DNA of 25,802 bases. It comes from Ruaniaceae bacterium. Lineage in GTDB: Bacteria; Actinomycetota; Actinomycetes; Actinomycetales; Actinomycetaceae. The stretch covers positions 1 through 25,802 of the forward strand of contig JAKDIE010000002.1 of the NCBI GenBank assembly GCA_030450655.1. Reading direction: 5' to 3'. Numbering within the stretch: the first letter of the stretch is position 1; each line of letters begins with the position of its first letter. The notes under the pieces are model-generated. The model saw only the letters and a list, made by a program, of their open reading frames with translations, did not search any database and was not told where the DNA came from. Below are positions 1 to 5,794 of this stretch, in pieces. The translations under genes and the position numbers were made by a program.

Positions 1-9
1 AGTTGATGG

Positions 10-51
10 GGGCGGCTGCCCGGCGTGCGTGCAGTGGCCGGGCAACCGCCC
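10..51 (-). terminator. Hairpin closing the ABC importer operon
   Basis: Inverted repeat 10-24 / 37-51 with a 12-nt loop, starting 18 bases after the stop codon of the last permease gene. Read as minus-strand RNA the arms pair over 15 positions with a single G-U wobble. On the plus strand that position would be a C/A mismatch, so the structure suits the minus-strand transcript. No clear U-run follows, which is common for actinobacterial terminators. Termination activity is inferred. Confidence 0.65.
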
Positions 52-69
52 GCGGGCTCCAGGGCCTGC

Positions 70-1104
70 TCAGCCCTTCTCGTCCGAGCTGGGCGTGTTC
101 TCGCGCTTGCTCTCCTCCGGGACGGGCACGCTACGCACCTGAGTCACCGTCGTGTTGACGTCCATCCCGCGCTTCTTCATTGCACGGGCGCGTTCGCCTG
201 CCGAGCGGAGCCGCGGGTTGACGTACTCGTCGATGCCGAAGTTGAGCAGTGACAAAGCGACTCCGATCGCCGCGATGCAGAGGCCTGGTGGCAGGTACCA
301 CCACCACTGGTTCTGCTGGAAGGCGCCCTGGGACGACGCCCAGTTGAGGATGGTTCCCCAGTTGTAGTTACTGACGGGGATAACGCCGATGAACGAAAGC
401 GTGGTCAGACTGATCACTGCGGCCGTCATAGTGCCAACGACGCTCGCGGCGATCAGTCCCATTAGGTTCGGCAGCATCTCCACGGCAATGATCCGGTGCA
501 GTGGCTCACCGTTGGCTTTCGCGGCCTGGACGAAATCCCGGTTGCGCAAAGACATGGTCTGCGCGCGCAGCACGCGAGCTCCCCACGCCCACCCCGTGAC
601 TCCCAGAACCGTGGCGATCACCCAGAGCGGCGGGTCCTCGAAGAGCGAAGCCACCACGATGATCAACGGGATGCCGGGAATCACCAGGAACACGTTCGCG
701 AGCGCCGAGAGCGATTCGCTCTTCCAGCCCGTGGTGTACCCCGCAACAACACCAACAGTAATCGCGATCGAGACGGCGATGATGGTCGCGAGGATTCCCA
801 CCACCATGACCCCGCGGGTGCCCCAGATGAGTTGGCTGAACACGTCTTCACCGAGGTGGGTGGTACCCAACCAGAACTCTGCCGACGGCGGTTGCAGGCG
901 AGCCTGGGCGTTGATCTGTGTGGCGGGGTACGGCGCGATCTGCGGCGCGAAGATGGCGATGACCACGAAGAACCCGAGGATCGCCAGGCCCACGATGGAC
1001 TTGCCATTGCGGAACATCGCGAACGCGGAGCCAAGCTTGCTGCCCGCAGAGGCGGGGGTTGGGACCTCGTCGGTCAGTCCGACGTCGGAAATCTGTGTAG
1101 TCAT
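70..1104 (-). CDS. ABC transporter permease, DppC/OppC-type (family-5 importer)
   Basis: Inner-membrane permease of a peptide/oligosaccharide ABC importer, 344 aa. After a cytoplasmic N-terminus of about 30 residues come a first membrane segment (SIVGLAILGFFVVIAIFAP), a cluster of further hydrophobic segments, and the cytoplasmic EAA-type loop (QAAKANGEPLHRII...MLPN) that docks on the ATPases. The C-terminus is a polar tail rich in Arg, Lys and Ser. The start ATG at 1104 overlaps the upstream permease stop by one base (TGATG) and has GGAG five bases before it, so translation is probably coupled. It is the last gene of the five-gene operon and is followed by a hairpin. The family is clear; substrate specificity cannot be read from the permease itself. 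Confidence 0.93.
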   Translation of the reverse strand: MTTQISDVGLTDEVPTPASAGSKLGSAFAMFRNGKSIVGLAILGFFVVIAIFAPQIAPYPATQINAQARLQPPSAEFWLGTTHLGEDVFSQLIWGTRGVMVVGILATIIAVSIAITVGVVAGYTTGWKSESLSALANVFLVIPGIPLIIVVASLFEDPPLWVIATVLGVTGWAWGARVLRAQTMSLRNRDFVQAAKANGEPLHRIIAVEMLPNLMGLIAASVVGTMTAAVISLTTLSFIGVIPVSNYNWGTILNWASSQGAFQQNQWWWYLPPGLCIAAIGVALSLLNFGIDEYVNPRLRSAGERARAMKKRGMDVNTTVTQVRSVPVPEESKRENTPSSDEKG

Positions 1105-2201
1105 CAGGACTCCGTTTGACGTGTGCGGGGATCAAGGAACGCGTATGCGACATCGGCGAGGATGTTCGCGATCAGGACGGACAGGGTGATCACCAAGAAC
1201 ACTCCTTGCATCAGTGCGTAGTCCTTCGCGTTGGTGGCATCGAGGAGCATCTTGCCGAGGCCGGGATAGCTGAAGACCATTTCCATCACGACCGTGCCAC
1301 CCACAATGAAGCCCAGCGAGAGTGCGAAGCTCTGGATCTGAGGCAGGACGGCGTTGCGTGCCGCGTAGCGCCAGAGCACCCGGCGGTTCGGAAGTCCCTT
1401 CGCCTGGGCGACGGTGATGTAGTCCTCATCGAGAACCGTCAGCATCATGTTGCGCATGCCGAGCATCCAGCCGCCAAGCGAGGCGATCACGATGGTGAGC
1501 GCGGGCAGGGTGCCGTGGTGGATCACTTGGCTGATGAAGCTCCACGACCACTCAGGCGACACTCCCGGGCCAAAGGCCTTGCCGATTGGGAACCAGCCGA
1601 GGTTCACCGAAAAGACCGTGATGGCGAGAAGACCGAGCCAGAAGTACGGAATCGTGTTGAGGAAGGTGGTCAGCGGAATCAGGAAATCGAGCTTGCTGCC
1701 GCGCTTCCAGCCGATCACCGCGCCGCCCACCGTGCCGAGGGTGAAGGCGATGACCGTGGCCACGCCCACGAGCCCCACCGTCCACGGTAGTGCCCCTGCG
1801 ATCACCTCCGTGACGGGGCGCATGCCGTGCGTGATGGCGATGCCGAGATCGCCCTGGGCGAGAAGCTTCCAGTAGTCGAGATACTGCTGCCACATCGACT
1901 TATCAGTGTCCAGGCCGAGGAGTGCGCGCAGCGCCTCCGCGGCCTCGGGGCTGACGTTCTGGTTGCGCGCCAGGTATTGGCTGACGGCGTCGCCCTTCAT
2001 CATGCGTGGAATGAAGAAGTTGATGGTGAGTGCTGCCCAGAGCGTGAAGAGGTAGAAAAGTGAACGTTTGCCGAGGAAGCGCCACGGAACGCGCCCGTGG
2101 GACTTGATCACTTCGTGCGAGCTGGTGCCTTCGGCAAGGGGGTCCACGCCGACCGTGGCATCGGGTTGGACCTGCGAACCGGACGGATTCGTGGCGGTCA
2201 T
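1104..2201 (-). CDS. ABC transporter permease, DppB/OppB-type (family-5 importer)
   Basis: Partner permease of the importer, 365 aa. An unusually long N-terminal extension of about 45 polar residues precedes the first membrane helix (FYLFTLWAALTINFFIPRMM). That helix is followed by the periplasm-facing domain typical of DppB proteins and then the transmembrane domain, with the EAA loop at about VAQAKGLPNRRVLWRYAARN. The C-terminus has the usual DPR motif (YAFLDPRTR). The start ATG at 2201 sits in an ATGA overlap with the preceding ATPase gene and has GGAGG six bases upstream. Together with the next permease it would form the heterodimeric membrane channel. Assignment to the family is secure. 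Confidence 0.93.
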   Translation of the reverse strand: MTATNPSGSQVQPDATVGVDPLAEGTSSHEVIKSHGRVPWRFLGKRSLFYLFTLWAALTINFFIPRMMKGDAVSQYLARNQNVSPEAAEALRALLGLDTDKSMWQQYLDYWKLLAQGDLGIAITHGMRPVTEVIAGALPWTVGLVGVATVIAFTLGTVGGAVIGWKRGSKLDFLIPLTTFLNTIPYFWLGLLAITVFSVNLGWFPIGKAFGPGVSPEWSWSFISQVIHHGTLPALTIVIASLGGWMLGMRNMMLTVLDEDYITVAQAKGLPNRRVLWRYAARNAVLPQIQSFALSLGFIVGGTVVMEMVFSYPGLGKMLLDATNAKDYALMQGVFLVITLSVLIANILADVAYAFLDPRTRQTES

Positions 2202-3007
2202 TCCGCACCTCCGAGGATGCTGCTGGACTCCGCGAAGTGCTTCTCAGGATCGGGGGAGGCATCCCGAAGACTTCTCGTATAGGGGTGTTGGGGGTGCAGG
2301 ATGACGTCATCGGCGGTGCCGTGCTCCACGATCTGGCCGCGGTTGAGAACGATGATTTCGTCACTGAAGTGGCGTGCAGTCGCAAGATCGTGGGTGATGT
2401 AGAGCACTCCGAGGCCTTCTTCGCGCTGGAGATCGGCCAGGAGGTTCAAGACCCCGAGCCGGATCGAGACGTCCAGCATCGAGACTGGCTCGTCGGCAAC
2501 GAGGAGCGCGGGCCGCGAAGCGAGCGCCCGAGCGATGGCGACGCGCTGACGCTGACCGCCGGAGAGTTCATGCGGACGCCTGTCGATCACCTCGCTCGGC
2601 TCGAGCCGCACCCGCGTGAGAAGCCTGCGGACTTCCCGTTCGACGTCGTCCTTCGGGACAACGTGGTCGAGGAGCAGTGGGCGGGCGATGTGGTGCCGGA
2701 TGGTGTGGGATGGATTCAAGGACGCGAACGGGTCCTGGAACACCATCCGCAACTCCTGGCGGTACTTTCGCAGGCCCGCGCCGTGGTTGGGGATCGGGGC
2801 GCCGTCGATCAGCACCTCGCCCGAGGTGGGCGTCTCGAGGTGCGTGAGGATCTTGGCGATCGTCGATTTGCCGCTGCCGGATTGCCCAACGAGGCCGATG
2901 GTCTGGTGCGATTCGAGGTGGAAGCTGACGTCGTCGAGAGCCTTGATCTGGCCCGCGCCGCGAACGTTGTAGATCTTCGTGACGTGATTGAAGTCGAGGG
3001 TCGTCAT
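2198..3007 (-). CDS. ABC transporter ATP-binding protein, DppF/OppF-type
   Basis: One of the two ATPases of the importer, 269 aa. Walker A is GQSGSGKS (residues 41-48), the Q-loop is VFQDPFASLNPS (89-100), the signature is LSGGQRQR (148-155), and Walker B is LLVADEP (168-174) followed by the D-loop and the switch His in ITHDL. The C-terminus carries the HPQHPYTRSL motif that marks oligopeptide/dipeptide-type ATPases. The ATG overlaps the upstream ATPase stop by four bases (3004-3007), so expression of the two ATPases is probably coupled. All catalytic residues are present, so it should hydrolyse ATP. Confidence 0.94.
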   Translation of the reverse strand: MTTLDFNHVTKIYNVRGAGQIKALDDVSFHLESHQTIGLVGQSGSGKSTIAKILTHLETPTSGEVLIDGAPIPNHGAGLRKYRQELRMVFQDPFASLNPSHTIRHHIARPLLLDHVVPKDDVEREVRRLLTRVRLEPSEVIDRRPHELSGGQRQRVAIARALASRPALLVADEPVSMLDVSIRLGVLNLLADLQREEGLGVLYITHDLATARHFSDEIIVLNRGQIVEHGTADDVILHPQHPYTRSLRDASPDPEKHFAESSSILGGAE

Positions 3008-3831
3008 CGGGCCACCACTCCTCTCTCTCCCGTGAGACGCGGGAAGGACGCGAGAAGCGTCTTGGTGTAGTCGTTCTGGGGGTTCGTCCAGATCTGCTCG
3101 GCTGTAGCCAGCTCGACGATCTCGCCTTCGCGCATGATCGCGATGCGGTCGGTGATCTCGAGCAGGAGCGGCAAGTCGTGGGTGATGAAGACGACCGTGA
3201 AGCCGAACTCGGTGCGCAGGGCCGAGATCTGGCGGAGGATCTCGCGCTGGACGAGAACATCGAGTGCCGTAGTGGGTTCGTCCATGATCATCAGCTGGGG
3301 GCGCAGCGCCAGCGCCATCGCGATCATGACGCGCTGGCGCATGCCGCCGGAGAGTTCGTGTGGGTAGGAGCGGGCGCGTTCGGCGCCCACCTTGACGATC
3401 TCGAGAAGCTCATTGACTTCGGCCCGGCGTTGCCTCCTCGACATTTCCGGGCGGTGCACGATGAAGACGTCCTCGAGTTGTGCGCCAATCTGGGCGACGG
3501 GGTTCAGCGCGTTCATCGCGCCCTGGAACACCATCGAGATCTTGTCCCAGCGGAAGTGCTGCATCTCCTCGGCGTCGAGTTGATTGATGTTGATGTCATC
3601 GCCCGAGGCGTCGTGGAATATCACTTCGCCGTTGGTGATGACGGCCGGCGGCTTCAGGAGGCGCTGGATCCCATAGGCAAGGGTGGTCTTCCCGCAACCG
3701 CTCTCACCCGCCAGGCCGAGGATCTCGCCGCGCTGGAGTTCGAGATTGACGTCGATCACCGCTCGCACGGGAGGTTCGACGTCGTAGACCACCGAGAAAT
3801 CGTGCACTGTCAGGAGTGTGTTGCTCGTCAT
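3004..3831 (-). CDS. ABC transporter ATP-binding protein, DppD/OppD-type
   Basis: Second ATPase of the importer, 275 aa. Walker A is GESGCGKT (42-49), the Q-loop is VFQGAMNALNP, the signature is LSGGMRQR (160-167), Walker B is LMIMDEP (180-186) and the switch His is in FITHDL. The frame is open up to 3891, but the upstream 20 codons fall inside the intercistronic hairpin and look non-coding. ATG 3831 (MTSNTLL) gives the usual N-terminus for the family. The ribosome binding site is weak (GAAAG), which fits lower expression than the binding protein upstream. At 275 aa it is shorter than many DppD proteins and ends soon after the conserved domain. Confidence 0.92.
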   Translation of the reverse strand: MTSNTLLTVHDFSVVYDVEPPVRAVIDVNLELQRGEILGLAGESGCGKTTLAYGIQRLLKPPAVITNGEVIFHDASGDDININQLDAEEMQHFRWDKISMVFQGAMNALNPVAQIGAQLEDVFIVHRPEMSRRQRRAEVNELLEIVKVGAERARSYPHELSGGMRQRVMIAMALALRPQLMIMDEPTTALDVLVQREILRQISALRTEFGFTVVFITHDLPLLLEITDRIAIMREGEIVELATAEQIWTNPQNDYTKTLLASFPRLTGERGVVAR

Positions 3832-3852
3832 CGAGTCATCGCTTTCGTGCTG

Positions 3853-3891
3853 GTGCTGTGCGGGGGCGGGTATCCCACCCCCGCACAGCAC
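3853..3891 (-). promoter_or_regulatory. Intercistronic hairpin behind the binding-protein gene
   Basis: Arms 3853-3870 and 3874-3891 pair perfectly in minus-strand RNA over 18 positions (14 bp, one U-G wobble, 3 bp) around the triloop AUA. It starts nine bases past the binding-protein stop codon and has no U-run on its 3' side. A hairpin here is the classic arrangement for protecting an abundant binding-protein mRNA 3' end, or for partial termination, so that the solute-binding protein outnumbers the membrane subunits. The structure is seen; the role is inferred. Confidence 0.75.
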
Positions 3892-3900
3892 GTGTGTCAG

Positions 3901-5625
3901 TTACTTGACCTGCAGTTTCTGTAGGATCAAGACGATGTTCGGCTGGGTGGGGTCAGCCGACGCGTAGGGGTTGTCCTCATCCGGCCAGCCCACGTAGTTG
4001 CGCGTGTTGTACTGACCGAGCAACGGGTGCGCGCCAAGCGTGATCGCCGGGATGTCCTCAACATAGGCGGTCTGGATGATCTCCAACGCAGCTGTGCGCT
4101 CCTCGTCGGACGAGGCGTTGGCGTACGTGTTCAGCGCCTCAGTCACCTCTGGGTTGTCGTAGCGGCCAAAGTTGAAGGCCGCGTTGCCGTCGACGATCCA
4201 GCGGGTGTCCATGGTTGAGGTGTACAAGCCGTATGCGTTGTTTGTCGATTCCAGCCAGTGGATGATCGAATCGAACGTACCCGTGGTGCGGGCCTCGTCC
4301 CAGCCGCCCCAGTCGGGCGTGTCGATCTTGACCTCGACCCCGAGGATATCGCGGGCCTCCTCAGAGATCAGCTGCTGCTGGGTGTTCCAATCGCTCCAGC
4401 CGGCAGGAACGGAGATCCGGAAGCTGACAGCCTCACCGGACGGGTTCAGCAGGTTGTCATTGGCGTCCCAGGTGTAGCCAGCATCGGTGAGAATCTCGCG
4501 CGCATGGTCCTTATCGACCGAGTAGTTCTCATCCGCGAACTGCGGAAGAATCTCGTCGCTGAGCAGGTCTGCGAGTCCGGTCTTGTTCCAGATCGCCTCC
4601 GAGGCGCCCTCGCGGGCGATGTCCACGTACGCTTGGCGATCGATGGTGTAAGCAAGCGCTTCGCGGAAGGCCACGTCATCGAACGGCGCCTGGTGGAGGT
4701 TCATGAACAAGGTGGCGGCGCCACTCGTGGGGGCCACGAAGTAGTGGTTGTTCTCCGGATCTGCGGCCAGGAAGCTGGTCTCGATCTGCGGGAGGAATGC
4801 CTGCGCCCAATCGGCGTCACCGGAAATGAGCGCCGTGGTCAACGCGGAGTTGTCGCCGTAGGAGATGTAGTGCAGCTCGGGCACTGCGAGTTCGCCGCCC
4901 CACCAGTCATCGCGCGCCGTGAGCGTCACGGACTCGGTGGTCCAGTTGGTGAGCACGTAGGGGCCCGTGCCGATGGCCTGGCCCTCGCCGGTCAGCGGGT
5001 CCGTGTTCGGGTCCTCGATCGCCTCCCAGATGTGCTTCGGGACGATCGGAGTGTGCAGCACGCTGGCCTGCCGTACGAACATGGACTGCTCGAACGCCAA
5101 GGTGACAGTGTCGCCGTCCGCCTCGACACTCGCGAGATTGAGGCCGGCGCTGTCCGTCAGCCGGCCGTCGAGATACTGGCCGAACGTGTAGACGATGTCG
5201 TCCGCGGTGAACTCAGTCCCGTCGCTCCACGTGACGCCCGAGCGCGGTACCACTGTGAGTTCCGTGAAGTCGTCGTTCCACTCCACAGACTCAGCGAGCC
5301 ACGGGGTGGTACCAAGATCGCCCGTCTGGTTGACCAGGGCGAGCGACTCGAAGATCACCATGCGGTAGCTGTACATCGATGCCGAGGAGTCACCCAGGTA
5401 CGGGTTGTTCGACTGGGTGGTGATGGCGCCGTCAGGCTTGGCGATCGTCAGTGCCACGGTGCCTTGGCCGGAAGCGCCGGATGTGGGATCGTCGCCGGTC
5501 CCATTATCCGCTGGCGCCTCCGAGTTGGAGCAGGCAGTTAGCGCTGCACCGCTGAGGGCAACCACTGCTGCAAATGCAGCGGCCTTCCTTAACGCACGCC
5601 GAGAAACTGCGGGTTTTAGCATCAT
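3901..5625 (-). CDS. Extracellular solute-binding lipoprotein, family 5 (SBP_bac_5), probably oligosaccharide-binding
   Basis: Lipid-anchored ligand receptor of the importer, 574 aa. The signal peptide (basic MMLKPAVSRRALRK, then a hydrophobic core) ends in the lipobox LTAC, with lipidated Cys32, followed by a Ser/Asp/Gly-rich linker. The mature part has family-5 hallmarks such as WSDGTEFTADDIVYTF and FREALAYTIDRQAYV. Near the C-terminus it has NYVGWPDEDNPYA, which I associate with the cello-/gluco-oligosaccharide-binding branch (Thermotoga-type) rather than with dipeptide-binding members. ATG 5625 has AGGAG about eight bases upstream. It is the first gene of its operon and diverges from an alpha-mannosidase gene, which supports a sugar ligand. 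The exact ligand is unknown. Confidence 0.9.
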   Translation of the reverse strand: MMLKPAVSRRALRKAAAFAAVVALSGAALTACSNSEAPADNGTGDDPTSGASGQGTVALTIAKPDGAITTQSNNPYLGDSSASMYSYRMVIFESLALVNQTGDLGTTPWLAESVEWNDDFTELTVVPRSGVTWSDGTEFTADDIVYTFGQYLDGRLTDSAGLNLASVEADGDTVTLAFEQSMFVRQASVLHTPIVPKHIWEAIEDPNTDPLTGEGQAIGTGPYVLTNWTTESVTLTARDDWWGGELAVPELHYISYGDNSALTTALISGDADWAQAFLPQIETSFLAADPENNHYFVAPTSGAATLFMNLHQAPFDDVAFREALAYTIDRQAYVDIAREGASEAIWNKTGLADLLSDEILPQFADENYSVDKDHAREILTDAGYTWDANDNLLNPSGEAVSFRISVPAGWSDWNTQQQLISEEARDILGVEVKIDTPDWGGWDEARTTGTFDSIIHWLESTNNAYGLYTSTMDTRWIVDGNAAFNFGRYDNPEVTEALNTYANASSDEERTAALEIIQTAYVEDIPAITLGAHPLLGQYNTRNYVGWPDEDNPYASADPTQPNIVLILQKLQVK

Positions 5626-5681
5626 TGCTTGTCTCCTACGAGGATTGTGCGATTCGTCACGGACATCGTGTCGATGCAGAA

Positions 5682-5710
5682 AGCTTACAACCCAGTCAGT
5701 AAGTTGTCAG
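5682..5710 (-). promoter_or_regulatory. Promoter of the ABC importer operon
   Basis: Minus-strand -35 CTGACA (5710-5705), a 17-bp spacer and -10 TAAGCT (5687-5682). The -35 matches the sigma-70 consensus at 5 of 6 positions, and the -10 fits the actinobacterial TANNNT pattern. A start about 7 nt downstream leaves a leader of roughly 50 nt containing the AGGAG site. Confidence 0.6.
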
Positions 5711-5726
5711 GTCACAATTTGGTCAC
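5710..5726. promoter_or_regulatory. GGTCAC direct repeat, candidate regulator site
   Basis: Two identical GGTCAC hexamers (5710-5715 and 5721-5726) are spaced 11 bp start to start, about one helical turn. They abut and overlap by one base the -35 box of the importer operon and lie 56 bp before the divergent mannosidase promoter hexamer. The position suits an activator or a shared divergent operator. The regulator is unknown. Confidence 0.4.
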
Positions 5727-5781
5727 GATCTATCACCCCTGTGGGAAGTGCGGCGGCGCGCGCGTGAGCGGCGGTGGGACC

Positions 5782-5794
5782 TAAGCTGAACTCG
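5782..5794 (+). promoter_or_regulatory. Probable leaderless promoter of the GH38 gene
   Basis: TAAGCT (5782-5787) is followed by six bases and then the GTG start at 5794. Transcription would begin at or next to the start codon. No Shine-Dalgarno sequence precedes the GTG. Confidence 0.5.

Noticed and set aside
2287..2310. GGATGACGTCATC resembling the ends of the repeat element at 8302-8401
   Set aside because: It encodes the conserved DDVILHPQHPYT segment of the ATPase and has no flanking inverted-repeat structure, so the match is chance.
4258..5541. 427-codon plus-strand frame opposite the binding-protein gene
   Set aside because: It is antisense to a clear family-5 binding protein, has no motifs and has no start signals.
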